Of a stretch of DNA of 64,000 nt, positions 34,101 through 43,119 are shown piece after piece. Numbering within the stretch: the stretch's first letter is position 1; every line of letters starts with the position of its first letter. Under the pieces are notes generated by a model. It was given only the letters and a program-made list of their open reading frames with translations, was not told where the DNA came from and did no database searches. The DNA is from PALSA-607 sp036501485 (GTDB lineage: Bacteria; Actinomycetota; Actinomycetes; Acidothermales; Acidothermaceae): contig DASYAG010000066.1 of NCBI GenBank assembly GCA_036501485.1, positions 1-64,000 of the forward strand. Direction: 5' to 3'. A program made the position numbers and the translations under genes.

Positions 34101-34922
34101 CTAGGCGAACAGGTGCTCGAGGACCAGCGCGACACCGTCATCGTCGTTGGTTGCGGTCGTCAGACCGACCGCGGCGAGCACGTCGGCGTGCGCGTTCGCC
34201 ATGGCGTAGCCGGCGCCGGCCCATGCGAGCATCGGCAGGTCGTTGAGCATGTCACCGAAAGCGACCACGTCGGCGCGGTCGATGCCACGTTCGGCTGCGA
34301 GGCTCGCCAGCGCGGTGCCCTTGGTGACGCCGAGCGGGCCCATCTCGACGAGTCCGCGACCGTTCGAATGGGTCGGCTCGACCAAGTCGCCAACAAGCCC
34401 GCGCGCGATCACCAACAACTCGTCGGCCTCGAGCTCGGGATGCGAAGCCAGCAACTTCGCGGCCGCGTGCGAAGTGACCACGTCGAGATCGTGGACCGGC
34501 AGTGCGACATCGGGGCCGATGTTCCAGCCACCGCGGTAGGCGTGCGACCGGTAGACGTCGAAGCCGTTCTCCACCGCAAAGCCGAGGTCCGGCAGCGCGG
34601 TCGAAAGCCGATCGACGACCCTGGCCACGGTGTCTACCGGGATCAGCGTCGACTCGAGAATTTGCTCGGTGTGCAGGTCGTAGACGATCGCTCCGTTGGA
34701 GCAGATCACGATGCCGTGGTGATCAGTCTGCTCGGCAATGTTGGTGATCCAGCGCGGTGGCCGACCGGTGACGAGAACGATGGTGGCGCCGGCCTTTTCG
34801 GCCGCGAGTAGCGCGCGCACAGTGCGGGTCGAAATCGTGCCGTCGGTCCTGACGATGGTGCCGTCGAGATCGGTCGCGATCATCCGCGGCGCGCCGGGTC
34901 GTTGTACCCGCTCCTCAGACAC
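34101..34922 (-). CDS. HAD-superfamily hydrolase, Cof/IIB type
   Basis: 273 aa from GTG 34922, seven bases after the serS stop with AGGG upstream. HAD motif I is DLDGTIV, motif II VLVTGRPP, motif III Lys in GVTKGTAL, and motif IV GDMLNDLPM. The C2B cap lies between. These are sugar-phosphate or flavin/PLP-phosphate phosphatases in the cytoplasm; the substrate is not predictable. TTG 34937 inside serS and ATG 34883 are alternative starts. It is probably cotranscribed with serS, as in several actinobacteria. Confidence 0.88.
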   Translation of the reverse strand: MSEERVQRPGAPRMIATDLDGTIVRTDGTISTRTVRALLAAEKAGATIVLVTGRPPRWITNIAEQTDHHGIVICSNGAIVYDLHTEQILESTLIPVDTVARVVDRLSTALPDLGFAVENGFDVYRSHAYRGGWNIGPDVALPVHDLDVVTSHAAAKLLASHPELEADELLVIARGLVGDLVEPTHSNGRGLVEMGPLGVTKGTALASLAAERGIDRADVVAFGDMLNDLPMLAWAGAGYAMANAHADVLAAVGLTTATNDDDGVALVLEHLFA

Positions 34923-34929
34923 CGAGGCC

Positions 34930-36192
34930 CTACGCAATCGGCTCGAGCACCTCGCGCCCGAGGTACGGGCGCAAAGCAGCGGGGACGACGACAGAACCGT
35001 CGGCCTGTTGATGGTTCTCCAGGATCGCGACGATCGTGCGAGGGATCGCGACCAGGGTTCCGTTCAGAGTTGCAGCAGACCGGACGCCGTCGGCGTCGCG
35101 CATGCGGATGTTCAACCGCCGCGCCTGAAACTCGGTGCAGTTCGACGTCGAGGTGACCTCGCGATATTTGCCTTGCGTCGGCACCCACGCTTCGCAGTCG
35201 TACTTGCGGGCTGCGCTCGAGCCAAGGTCACCCGAGGCGACGTCGATCACCCGGTACGGGATTTCGAGTGAATCGAGAAAGTCTCGTTCCCAGCCGAGCA
35301 GCCGCTGATGTTCGGCGACCGCATCCTCGGGTGCGCAGAACGTGAACATCTCGACCTTGTCGAACTGGTGCACCCGAATGATGCCCTTGGTGTCTTTGCC
35401 GTAGGTGCCGGCCTCACGCCGAAAGCACGGTGAAAATCCGACATAGCGCAACGGCAGTTCGTCAACCGTCAGCGTCTCGTCCATGCGATACGCCGCGAGC
35501 GGCACTTCCGCCGTCCCGACGAGGTAATAGTCGTCGGCCTCGAGCCGGAACACGTTCTCCGCCGCCTGGCCGAGGAATCCGGTGCCCTCCATGGCGCGCG
35601 ACCGCACGAGCGCGGGCGGCAGCATCGGCGTGAAGCCAGCGGCGACCGCCTGCATCATCGCCATGTTGACGAGCGCGAGTTCGAGCAGCGCGCCGACACC
35701 GGTCAGGTAGTAGAACCGCGAACCGGAGACCTTGGCAGCACGCTCGACGTCGATCGCGCCGAGGATCTTGCCAAGCTCGACATGATCGCGCGGCGTGAAG
35801 TCAAACGACGGCACCGTGCCGACGGTGGCGATGAGCTCGAAATCGTCCTCTCCACCCTCGGGCACGCCTGGCTCGACGATGTTGGACACGGCCAGCGACG
35901 CATCGCGAAGTGCCTCATCGGCGACGGTGAGTTCGCCCTCAGCTTCGCGCACCTCAGCCGCGAGATCCTTCGCGTGCGCTAAGAGCGCTTGCTTGTCGGG
36001 GCCGACGGCACCGGCGACTTCTTTGCCCAGCGTCTTCTGCGATGCGCGCACAGTGTCGAAGCGCAGCACCGCGGCGCGCCGACGTTCGTCGGCCGCGAGC
36101 AGCACGTCGACGAGCGCTGGATCCTCGCCGCGGGCGCTCTGAGAAGCGCGCACCCGGTCGGGGTCGTCGCGCACCACCTTGATGTCGATCAC
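34930..36192 (-). CDS. serS: seryl-tRNA synthetase
   Basis: 420 aa, standard length. The N-terminal long coiled-coil arm (~30-100) binds the tRNA-Ser variable arm. Class II core: TGVGALLELAL, motif 2 FRREAGTYGKDTKGIIRVHQF, and motif 3 NGTLVAIPRTIVAILEN. It charges serine onto tRNA-Ser, including the tRNA-Ser(TGA) encoded 8 kb away. GTG 36192 is six bases after TAGCCT, so a leaderless transcript is likely. pheA lies 30 nt upstream on the same strand. Confidence 0.97.
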   Translation of the reverse strand: MIDIKVVRDDPDRVRASQSARGEDPALVDVLLAADERRRAAVLRFDTVRASQKTLGKEVAGAVGPDKQALLAHAKDLAAEVREAEGELTVADEALRDASLAVSNIVEPGVPEGGEDDFELIATVGTVPSFDFTPRDHVELGKILGAIDVERAAKVSGSRFYYLTGVGALLELALVNMAMMQAVAAGFTPMLPPALVRSRAMEGTGFLGQAAENVFRLEADDYYLVGTAEVPLAAYRMDETLTVDELPLRYVGFSPCFRREAGTYGKDTKGIIRVHQFDKVEMFTFCAPEDAVAEHQRLLGWERDFLDSLEIPYRVIDVASGDLGSSAARKYDCEAWVPTQGKYREVTSTSNCTEFQARRLNIRMRDADGVRSAATLNGTLVAIPRTIVAILENHQQADGSVVVPAALRPYLGREVLEPIA

Positions 36193-36198
36193 CGCACG

Positions 36199-36204
36199 AG
36201 GCTA
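36199..36204 (-). promoter_or_regulatory. candidate -10 box of serS (TAGCCT), leaderless
   Basis: TAGCCT lies six bases before the serS GTG in the 30-nt pheA-serS gap. It would give serS its own transcript starting at the GTG, independent of pheA. Confidence 0.45.
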
Positions 36205-36222
36205 TCCGAGGCGGTTGTGGAG

Positions 36223-37164
36223 TCAGGCTTCGCCCGAACGGACGCGCGCGAGCCACGCAGCCGCGTCGTGGAACTCGGTGTCCGAGGTGCCGCGCCTCAT
36301 CGTCGGCGGCAGGCCGTCGGCCCGCGGGTAACTGCCGAGGAAGCGGACGTCGCTGCAGATGCGCCGCAGCCCCATCAACGCCTCACTCACTCTCGCGTCG
36401 ACGATGTGACCTTCACAGTCGATGGAGAAGCAGTAGCGGCCGAGCCCGACGCCAGTCGGACGCGACTCGATCCAGGTCAGGTTGATCCCGCGCACGGCGA
36501 ACTCGGTGAGGATCTCGAGCAGCGCGCCCGGATGGTCATCGCCGATGAAGGCAACGAGTGAGGTCTTGTCGGTGCCGGTCGGAGCGGCGGGGACCGAGGG
36601 CGGCTCGACGAGCACGAACCGCGTGACCGCACCTGCGTGATCGTGGATGTCGTCGTCGATCACCTCGAGCCCGTAACGCTGCGCAGCTAGGGCCGACGTG
36701 ATCGCCCCGTCGAGGCTCGACGCGGGCGACGCGACCGATGCGGCGGCCTCGGCGTTCGACGCCGACGTCACGATCTCGACATCGGTGAGGTTATCGGCGA
36801 TCCAACGCCGGCATTGCGCCTCGGCTTGCGGATGTGCGGTCACTCGTTTCAGCGACGAACGCGACGTGCCGGGCCGCACAGCGAGCGCAAACCCGACGTC
36901 CAGCAAGACCTCGCGGCTGATGTGCAGCAGCTCGCCGGTCGACAACTCGTCGATGGTCGTGGCGACCCCACCGCCGACCGAGTTCTCCAGGGGCACCAAC
37001 GCGGCGTTGACCTCACCGCGCCGAACCGCGTCAAGCGCCGCGGAAACGCTGCGGTACGGCAGCAGTTCGGCGCCTGCGGCTGCGGGGATCGTGCGCAACG
37101 CCGCTTCGGTGAAGGTGCCTTCGGGGCCTAAGTACGCATAGCGCGACGCCGTGTCTGCAGCCAT
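36223..37164 (-). CDS. pheA: prephenate dehydratase
   Basis: 313 aa, monofunctional type. It converts prephenate to phenylpyruvate for phenylalanine synthesis. Motifs: YLGPEGTFTEAAL start, NSVGGGV, the catalytic TRF motif (VTRFVLV), and a C-terminal ACT domain (GALLEILTEFAVRGINLTWIESRP) for Phe feedback. The start overlaps the DUF4446 stop by one base (TGATG). The order DUF4446-pheA-serS is typical of actinobacteria near the origin. Confidence 0.96.
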   Translation of the reverse strand: MAADTASRYAYLGPEGTFTEAALRTIPAAAGAELLPYRSVSAALDAVRRGEVNAALVPLENSVGGGVATTIDELSTGELLHISREVLLDVGFALAVRPGTSRSSLKRVTAHPQAEAQCRRWIADNLTDVEIVTSASNAEAAASVASPASSLDGAITSALAAQRYGLEVIDDDIHDHAGAVTRFVLVEPPSVPAAPTGTDKTSLVAFIGDDHPGALLEILTEFAVRGINLTWIESRPTGVGLGRYCFSIDCEGHIVDARVSEALMGLRRICSDVRFLGSYPRADGLPPTMRRGTSDTEFHDAAAWLARVRSGEA

Positions 37165-37817
37165 CAGGACTCAATCGGATCGACGGCGGGCAGTTCGACG
37201 TCGTCGTCGTCAAAGAGTCGGACCTCGTCACGTTCGCCCCGCCGGACAAGGACAGAAGGCACGTCCTCCTGGACGGCATGAGGCTTCTGGACGGCGGTTG
37301 GCTGGCGTCCGCTCGGACCTGCGCCTGCCCTGGTCGCAAAGGCGATCGCCTGGCGTTCCTCGGGTGAGAGCTGCTGGTCGCTGGTGCCGCCTTTGACGCC
37401 CTTGGCATACGAGCGCGTTTCGGTGCGGCCGTGAATAGCGCTGATCACCAACCCGTCGCCGGCGTCATCGAGTAACGCTGCGGAGAACGACATGCGGCCA
37501 CCCATGTCGCGAAAGGCGTCGTAGCGCACGACGGCGACGTGGCGAAGTGCATCGGCGACGTCGAGACGCAGATCGTGCATGCGGCCCTCGACCGACGACA
37601 GTTCGGCGCGCAGCCGGGCAACCAGCTCGACCTGCTTGGCCGCCGCGGACAGGAACGACTCGGCGCTGTCGCCGTCCTGCAAGATCGCCAGGTTGCGGCG
37701 AAGCTTGCGCAGCCGAAGGTGTGCGAAGAGTGCGACCAGGAGTCCGACGCCACCGGCGGCCGTCCCGATCACGGCAAGCAAGGCGGCAGTTGAACTGGAG
37801 AGCGACACGGCCCTCAT
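37164..37817 (-). CDS. DUF4446 family membrane-anchored protein
   Basis: 217 aa. One N-terminal membrane helix (~8-30) is followed by a coiled segment (FLSAAAKQVELVARLRAEL) and the DUF4446 core VALRHV-like ADALRHVAVVRYDAFRDMGGRMSFS. The core ends LVISAIHGRTETRSYAKGV. The C-terminal third is disordered. Function unknown; the family often neighbours serS/pheA or chromosome-partitioning genes. It heads the operon with pheA. The start at 37817 is 32 nt from the divergent membrane-protein ATG. Confidence 0.85.
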   Translation of the reverse strand: MRAVSLSSSTAALLAVIGTAAGGVGLLVALFAHLRLRKLRRNLAILQDGDSAESFLSAAAKQVELVARLRAELSSVEGRMHDLRLDVADALRHVAVVRYDAFRDMGGRMSFSAALLDDAGDGLVISAIHGRTETRSYAKGVKGGTSDQQLSPEERQAIAFATRAGAGPSGRQPTAVQKPHAVQEDVPSVLVRRGERDEVRLFDDDDVELPAVDPIES

Positions 37818-37837
37818 GCTAACGGGCCGCCAGCCAG

Positions 37838-37843
37838 TATCGT
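37838..37843 (+). promoter_or_regulatory. candidate -10 box (TATCGT) of the gene at 37850, leaderless
   Basis: TATCGT is six bases from ATG 37850 and there is no Shine-Dalgarno. The whole divergent intergenic region is only 32 nt, so a leadered transcript hardly fits. Confidence 0.45.
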
Positions 37844-37849
37844 CCGGCC

Positions 37850-38986
37850 ATGGGAGTCGTCCGGATACTGGCGCTGATCGGCGGATTCGCCATCCTGGCC
37901 GGCACCACGTCGAGCGTGCTGCGCACCTTCGTCGTCCCGCGCGGGGTTCTTTCGAGGGTGTCGGACATGGTCCTCGATGCCACCGTGCGGGTGTGCCGGA
38001 TGGTCGCCGACAAGTTCGCAGAGTACGAGCGGCGCGACAACATCCTGGCGTGGGCGGCGCCGCTGTCGCTGATGACGCTGCTCTTCACTTGGATCGCCTC
38101 GTTCTGGATCGGCTACAGCCTGCTCGACTTCGGGTTCACCCATTTCAGCGTCGGTATGGCGATGCGCCAGGCCGGCTCGTCAATTGCGACTCTCGGTTTC
38201 GCCGCATCCCCGAGCGGATCGCTGACGATTCTCGACATCGCCGCCAGCATCACTGGCATGGTGGTCGTCGCCCTGCAGATCGCCTACCTGCCGACCCTCT
38301 ACGCGGCGTACAACCGACGGGAGTCGCTGATCACCGTTCTGTCGGCACGCGGTGGCGAACCGGCGTGGGGCCCGGAAATTCTGGCCCGGCACGTGTGGCT
38401 CAATCTCGAAGGGAACCTCCCAGAGCTTTACAGCAACTGGGAGAACTGGGCCGCCACCGTGTCGGAGAGTCACACCAGTTACCCCGTGTTGATCCACTTC
38501 AGGTCGCCGCAGCCCCTGCGCTCCTGGCTGATCGCCCTGCTCGGCGTCATGGATGCAGCTGCGCTGCAAACCGCGCTCGCCCCGACAACTGCGCCCGTCG
38601 AGGCCCGCCTGCTGCTGCAGATGGGATATCTGACTTTGCGCGATCTCGCGGCGATCGAATCCATCCCGACTCGCCACGACCCTTCGCCGGACGATCCGAT
38701 TCGGCTGCCCTACGAAGAGTTCGCGGAAGCGGTCGAGATGTTGAGCACGGTCGGCCTGCCGACCGAACGAACAGCTGCACAGGCATGGCCGCATTTTCGG
38801 GGCTGGCGGGTCAACTACGAGGACGCCGCCTACGGGCTCGCGAGGCACATCGACGCAGTCCCCGCGCGATGGTCGGGTACCCGGCGCCGTGAAGACCAAC
38901 CGATCCCGCCAGTCCGGCCAGTCAATCGGCAGCCGACGACGACCGACCTGTCAGTGAGCGGCGAGTTGGCCGAGGAAAGTCAGTGA
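37850..38986 (+). CDS. membrane protein, pore-loop-like
   Basis: 378 aa. There are hydrophobic segments at ~5-22, ~65-92 and ~120-150, then a soluble, mostly helical C-terminal two thirds. Between helices 2 and 3, the phrase QAGSSIATLGFAA has the layout of a two-helix cation-channel pore loop with a TLGF filter-like core. The canonical TVGYGD is absent, so channel function is only a suggestion. No other domain is recognised. The gene is divergent from DUF4446, and its 3' end overlaps the PAS gene by 36 nt. Confidence 0.7.
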   Translation: MGVVRILALIGGFAILAGTTSSVLRTFVVPRGVLSRVSDMVLDATVRVCRMVADKFAEYERRDNILAWAAPLSLMTLLFTWIASFWIGYSLLDFGFTHFSVGMAMRQAGSSIATLGFAASPSGSLTILDIAASITGMVVVALQIAYLPTLYAAYNRRESLITVLSARGGEPAWGPEILARHVWLNLEGNLPELYSNWENWAATVSESHTSYPVLIHFRSPQPLRSWLIALLGVMDAAALQTALAPTTAPVEARLLLQMGYLTLRDLAAIESIPTRHDPSPDDPIRLPYEEFAEAVEMLSTVGLPTERTAAQAWPHFRGWRVNYEDAAYGLARHIDAVPARWSGTRRREDQPIPPVRPVNRQPTTTDLSVSGELAEESQ

Positions 38987-39442
38987 GCCGATAACGGTGC
39001 CGTCGTCGGCATGTAAAGGCGTCGCGATCGCATCGAGGGTGAGCGTCACAGCATCTGACCTACGCAGCCGAACCAGCCCGCGGTTCAGCATGCCGGTGAC
39101 AATGGCCTGAGTCGGCGGCACCAGAGTTTCGTCAGGCATCGGTTCTGCGGCGCTGCTGAAGTCAACCAGGGTGAACACGTCGCCAACCAATCGACGTCCG
39201 ACTAATTCGACTGGAGCTTCCGCGAACAACGCGGCCGCCCCGGCAGAGATCCCGGCGATGCGACCCTCCCGGTTTAACACGAGGCACGGATCAGCCGACG
39301 TGGCCACGACCGTGACCCACGCGCGCAGTGTTTCGCGCAGCGGCGCGAGCTCCGGTGAACCCCGCTGAATCAGCGGAATCAACAAGTACGACATGCCGTC
39401 GTGTTTGGAACCGGGCACGACTGCTACCCCAACGTCAGTCAC
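38951..39442 (-). CDS. PAS-domain protein
   Basis: About 163 aa if started at GTG 39442, or 147 aa from ATG 39394; neither has a clear ribosome site. A single PAS domain covers most of it: WVTVVATSADPCLVLNREGRIAGIS start, an ELVGRRL helix, and a late VTLTLDAIATPL strand with DDGTVIGSLTFLG. No output domain is present, so it is a small sensor or partner protein. It overlaps the membrane-protein gene tail by 36 nt on the opposite strand. The upstream gap 39443-39664 has a GCGCAGC-GCAT-GCTGCGC palindrome (39542-39559) and no supported gene. Confidence 0.7.
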   Translation of the reverse strand: MTDVGVAVVPGSKHDGMSYLLIPLIQRGSPELAPLRETLRAWVTVVATSADPCLVLNREGRIAGISAGAAALFAEAPVELVGRRLVGDVFTLVDFSSAAEPMPDETLVPPTQAIVTGMLNRGLVRLRRSDAVTLTLDAIATPLHADDGTVIGSLTFLGQLAAH

Positions 39443-39664
39443 CCGATTACCACATCCCCCAGTTATTGCTTGCTCATCAGCGTGACACACGCGCAGCGGC
39501 GCGGACACTGTGCATAGGTACAGACCCCGCGAGTCCATTCGGCGCAGCGCATGCTGCGCAAATAGCCGCATACCCTCGCAGGTCGTCCGCCAGCTGAAGC
39601 GATTACGCGGTGCTTTTTCTCAGCAGGCGACAGAATTTCCTCACTCGGCGCGAGACGGCCTCTC

Positions 39665-40618
39665 TTACGAGTGAGGCGGCGGAGTTCTGTCGGTCATTGA
39701 ATAGCGCAGCCTGGCCATCGCATTCTCCGGTCCACTCGCGACGCCCGAATCGATGAAGAGTTCCATGACCCGATCGCCCAGCTGATCGACGTCCCATCGC
39801 CGTTTGCCGTTTTCGATGACGGCGGCCGACGTCCATGGCCGGTAGATCTCGACGGTGTCGCCCTGCACGCCGAAAACCTTGCCGCTGATGTGCGCGGACG
39901 CCGGACTGCACAGGAACGCCACCATCGGCGCGACATTGTCGGGATGCCAGAAGTCGAATTCTGCAGTGTCCCCAGAGATAGTGTCCGCTGGGATGGTGCC
40001 TTCAGGGACAGCGTCGCCGATCTCGCCATAGGCACCCTCGGTCATGCGGGTACGGGCTGCCGGTGCGATGGCGTTGCACGTGACCCCGTAGCGCGCCATT
40101 TCCTGAGCGACGATCGTGGAGAAAGCGGCGATGCCTGCTTTCGCGGCGCCGTAGTTTGCCTGGCCGAAGTTGCCCAACAGCCCCGACGTACTTGAGGTGC
40201 ACACGATGCGGCCAGGGCCCCCGCGCTCCTTCCAGTGCGCGCAGGCCGCGTGGGTCAGTGCGTAATGCCCCCGCAGGTGAACGGCGATCACCGCGTCCCA
40301 TTCCTCGGCGCTCATCTTCGCCAGCGTGCGGTCGCGGACGATGCCGGCGTTGTTGACGACCGCGTCGAGCCGACCGAAAACGTGGATCGCCTGATGCACC
40401 AAGGATTGCGCAGCCTCGACCCCACTGCAGTCGCCGACGTGCGCGCTCGCGATACCGCCGGCCTCAGCGATCTCCGCGACGACTGCGGCCGCGACCTCCG
40501 CATCGACGTCGTTGACGACGACTCGTGCACCGTGGCTAGCGAGTTCGATCGCCTCGCCGTGCCCGATGCCACGACCGGCGCCGGAGATAACCACCACGAC
40601 GTCATCGAGTAGTGCCAT
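39665..40618 (-). CDS. short-chain dehydrogenase/reductase
   Basis: 317 aa, of the longer SDR form related to peroxisomal multifunctional 3-hydroxyacyl-CoA dehydrogenase. Cofactor loop SGAGRGIG, NVD charge site (VVVNDVDAE), NNAG, and the catalytic Ser-Tyr-Lys in TSSTSGLLGNFGQANYGAAKAG. Probably NAD+-dependent oxidation of a hydroxyacyl-CoA or steroid-like substrate. TAGCGT lies six bases before ATG 40618, again suggesting leaderless transcription. It is isolated from related enzymes, so the pathway is not shown. Confidence 0.88.
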   Translation of the reverse strand: MALLDDVVVVISGAGRGIGHGEAIELASHGARVVVNDVDAEVAAAVVAEIAEAGGIASAHVGDCSGVEAAQSLVHQAIHVFGRLDAVVNNAGIVRDRTLAKMSAEEWDAVIAVHLRGHYALTHAACAHWKERGGPGRIVCTSSTSGLLGNFGQANYGAAKAGIAAFSTIVAQEMARYGVTCNAIAPAARTRMTEGAYGEIGDAVPEGTIPADTISGDTAEFDFWHPDNVAPMVAFLCSPASAHISGKVFGVQGDTVEIYRPWTSAAVIENGKRRWDVDQLGDRVMELFIDSGVASGPENAMARLRYSMTDRTPPPHS

Positions 40619-40624
40619 AACGCG

Positions 40625-40630
40625 ACGCTA
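40625..40630 (-). promoter_or_regulatory. candidate -10 box (TAGCGT) of the SDR gene, leaderless
   Basis: Minus-strand TAGCGT, then six bases (CGCGTT) to the ATG. It matches TANNNT with leaderless spacing. Confidence 0.4.
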
Positions 40631-40697
40631 GCTGATGCCGACGAGATCGGGATGCGTTCGAAACCAGTCGATGGTTGTCGGTGTCGGGCATCGTGGG

Positions 40698-40735
40698 CTC
40701 GGGTGCCACCGACGGGGGATGCAGTGGCACCCGAG
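40698..40735 (-). terminator. hairpin terminator of the kinase/RsbW-like operon
   Basis: A perfect 12-bp inverted repeat CTCGGGTGCCAC/GTGGCACCCGAG with a 14-base loop begins ten bases after the stop of the RsbW-like gene. There is no T tract, as is common for actinobacterial terminators. Confidence 0.65.
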
Positions 40736-40745
40736 CGAGGGAACA

Positions 40746-41222
40746 CTACAACGGAAGAGCAGGCACCTGATCGTCGATCTTGATCGACTCACGGCTGTTG
40801 AGCTCGCGGTCGATCCACTCACGGTCGGTCAACGGGATGACCGCCCACACGGTCGTCGACGAATCGTGCTGCTCGACGCCCCATCGGGCAGCGAGGGTCG
40901 CGACAATCGACAGCCCGCGACCCCTCGTGTCGGTCGAACCCGGCTCGGCGACCATTGGCTGCGTGGGCGAACCGCCGTCGGTCACCGAGATCTCGACGCC
41001 GTGCTCACCGACGCCCCAGGCGATCGCGAGCTGCCCGTCTTCGAGCGCGCGAGCGTGGAGCACCGCGTTGCCGACCAACTCGGTCGCGATCAAGGCGACC
41101 TCTTCGCGAACCAGTTCCGGTAACACCGCAAGATCATCGCGTAGCACGGCTCGCACGTAACCGGCACTAGCAGGCGTTGGCGACACACGCAGAGAACTCA
41201 CTGACCGTACGTTCCCCTCCAA
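40746..41222 (-). CDS. RsbW-like ATP-binding protein (HATPase_c_2)
   Basis: 158 aa GHKL-type ATPase domain: N-box ALIATELVGNAVLHA, G1 SVTDGGSP, and G2 RGRGLSIVATLAARWGV. This is the anti-sigma/serine-kinase-like group (RsbW, SpoIIAB) common in actinobacteria. No sigma factor or STAS antagonist is encoded nearby, so its partner is elsewhere. It follows the histidine kinase by 14 nt on the same strand, and a hairpin ends the operon. Confidence 0.88.
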   Translation of the reverse strand: MEGNVRSVSSLRVSPTPASAGYVRAVLRDDLAVLPELVREEVALIATELVGNAVLHARALEDGQLAIAWGVGEHGVEISVTDGGSPTQPMVAEPGSTDTRGRGLSIVATLAARWGVEQHDSSTTVWAVIPLTDREWIDRELNSRESIKIDDQVPALPL

Positions 41223-41236
41223 ACATGGTCAAAACC

Positions 41237-43099
41237 TCACCCGGAGCCCTTCACCCCGATGCCAGGCAAGGTCACTTCAAAACAGCTGCCCCCGCCGTCC
41301 CGCGGTAGAGCGCGAACCGCGCCGCCGTGCGCCTCGAGCAGCCGTTGCACGATGTAGAGGCCGAGACCGACCCCGCCGAATCGCCGCCGCTCGCCGCCGA
41401 CTTGGTAAAAGCGTTCGAATACCTGGGCGTGCTCACCGGCTGGGATTCCGAGGCCACGGTCGCAGACCTGGGCGATGATCGTCTCGCCCTGCGCGCGGGC
41501 CGACACGGTGATCGCACCACCGTCCGGGGAGTACTTGATCGCGTTTTCCAGCAGCTGACTGAAGACGATCTCGATCGAGCTCGGATCGCCGATCGCGGCG
41601 GGCAGATCAGGCGCGATGTCGAGCACGAACTCGTGCCCTTGGGCGACGTTCTTGAAGCCGGCAATCGCGGTGCGCAGCATCCCTCCGAGATCGAACACGA
41701 CATGACTTGTCGTTGGCGCGGCCAGGCCGGCGCGCGAACCCAGCAGGAGTTGCTCGACCAGGGCCGCGAGAGCCCTGGTGCGTTCGGCGATGCGCTCGAC
41801 CGAGCTACGCCGCTCCTCGTCGCTGATGTTCTCCCAGTGGGTCAACAACGTCGACGCATAACCCTGGACGACGGTGATCGGCGTCCGCAGTTCATGGCTC
41901 GTCACGGCGAGGAACAGGTCCTTGCTCTCCTCGATCGACTTCGAACGGCTGACATCGCGGAAGTCGACGACGGTCTCACCGGTGTCGGCGATCTGCGCGA
42001 CCAGTACCTCGAGCCAGCGGCCCGATTCCAGCTGGTGCTCGGAGACCACACCAGGGTCGGGCGCCGGGAAGGGCAACGGCTGGCCGAGCACTTCGGCCTG
42101 TGCCAGCCCGGTCAGTTCGTGCGCGGCCGGATTCCACTGCCGCACGAGACCGTCGGCGTCAACCACGGCCATGCCGTCGACCGTGGCCTCGATGACGGCC
42201 CGTTCGTGCTCGCGTTGGCGTCGGGTCAGGTCGTACGCGCGCGCATTCGCAAGAGCTGCGCCGGCGGCCTCGCCGAGCAGTTCGAGCACACTGAGTTCGG
42301 CCTTGCCCAAAGCCCTGCCCTGCGCAACAAAGAACACGTACAGGGCGCCGGACGGCAGCCCGTCGAGGCGGGTCAGCCCGATCGCTAGCCGGGGCAGCCG
42401 TGCACTCGTGGCTGCGACAAGATTCGAGGTGTTCGGGTAATCGTCGTTGTTCAGGGCCATCGACGCGCGCCCCGATTGGAGCACGGTAGCGACGGCCGAT
42501 TCGACCAGCGGAATCCGCTCACCGACGAGCTGCGGATCGAGGCCGGAGACCGCAGCAATCACCAGGTCGTCACCATCGAGCAACACGTAGGCGGCGCCAT
42601 CGGCCGCCAGCAATTCGCGGCCAGACTCGCTGATCCGCTGCAGCACGGTCGGCAGGTCAAGATCGGAGTTCAGGGTCGCGATGACGGACGCGAGCCGCCC
42701 TACCAACTCGACCCGGCGCCGCAACGCCCGCTGCACCGCGCGCTCCTGGGTGGCATCGCGCATGACGGCGAGCCACCCGTCGATCGGACCGTCGAGCCAC
42801 GCCCGCAGCGGGCTGAAGACGATCCACACGTCGACGAGGCTGCCGTCGGCCCGCCGCCGCGTCGTGGCAAGGGACACGTCTTCGCCGGCCATGACTTTGG
42901 CCAAGGCGGCATCACGTTCCTGCTGGGCATTCTCGTCAGGAATGCCGGGAAATTGGCCGCCTAGAACACTTTTTGCGGTCCAGCCAAAGAGTCGCTCGGC
43001 GCCAAGGCTCCATAACCGGATGCGCCCTTCTCGATCGGCTGCCACGACCGCGTCAACCATCGCGTCGAGAGCGCGGGCCGCGAGGAGGTTGTCGGACAT
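41237..43099 (-). CDS. PAS-GAF-PAS sensor histidine kinase (soluble)
   Basis: 620 aa with no membrane helix. PAS1 ~10-125 (ends VMRDATQER), GAF ~140-290, PAS2 ~295-385, HisKA with SHELRTPI (phospho-His near 401), and HATPase with NAIKYSPDGG, VCDRGLGIP, FERFYQ and GVGLGLYIVQ. It probably senses a cytoplasmic signal (redox, ligand or light cannot be told). No response regulator is adjacent; the following gene is an RsbW-like ATPase, hinting at a link between two-component and partner-switching control. The upstream region holds a triple 22-bp repeat. Confidence 0.9.
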   Translation of the reverse strand: MSDNLLAARALDAMVDAVVAADREGRIRLWSLGAERLFGWTAKSVLGGQFPGIPDENAQQERDAALAKVMAGEDVSLATTRRRADGSLVDVWIVFSPLRAWLDGPIDGWLAVMRDATQERAVQRALRRRVELVGRLASVIATLNSDLDLPTVLQRISESGRELLAADGAAYVLLDGDDLVIAAVSGLDPQLVGERIPLVESAVATVLQSGRASMALNNDDYPNTSNLVAATSARLPRLAIGLTRLDGLPSGALYVFFVAQGRALGKAELSVLELLGEAAGAALANARAYDLTRRQREHERAVIEATVDGMAVVDADGLVRQWNPAAHELTGLAQAEVLGQPLPFPAPDPGVVSEHQLESGRWLEVLVAQIADTGETVVDFRDVSRSKSIEESKDLFLAVTSHELRTPITVVQGYASTLLTHWENISDEERRSSVERIAERTRALAALVEQLLLGSRAGLAAPTTSHVVFDLGGMLRTAIAGFKNVAQGHEFVLDIAPDLPAAIGDPSSIEIVFSQLLENAIKYSPDGGAITVSARAQGETIIAQVCDRGLGIPAGEHAQVFERFYQVGGERRRFGGVGLGLYIVQRLLEAHGGAVRALPRDGGGSCFEVTLPGIGVKGSG

Positions 43100-43119
43100 G
43101 CCGTCATCGTGTCACCGCA

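Noticed and set aside
39443..39664. Possible small gene or longer PAS protein in the gap before the SDR gene
   Set aside because: No ribosome site or family similarity; only a GCGCAGC/GCTGCGC palindrome at 39542-39559, which has no clear role.
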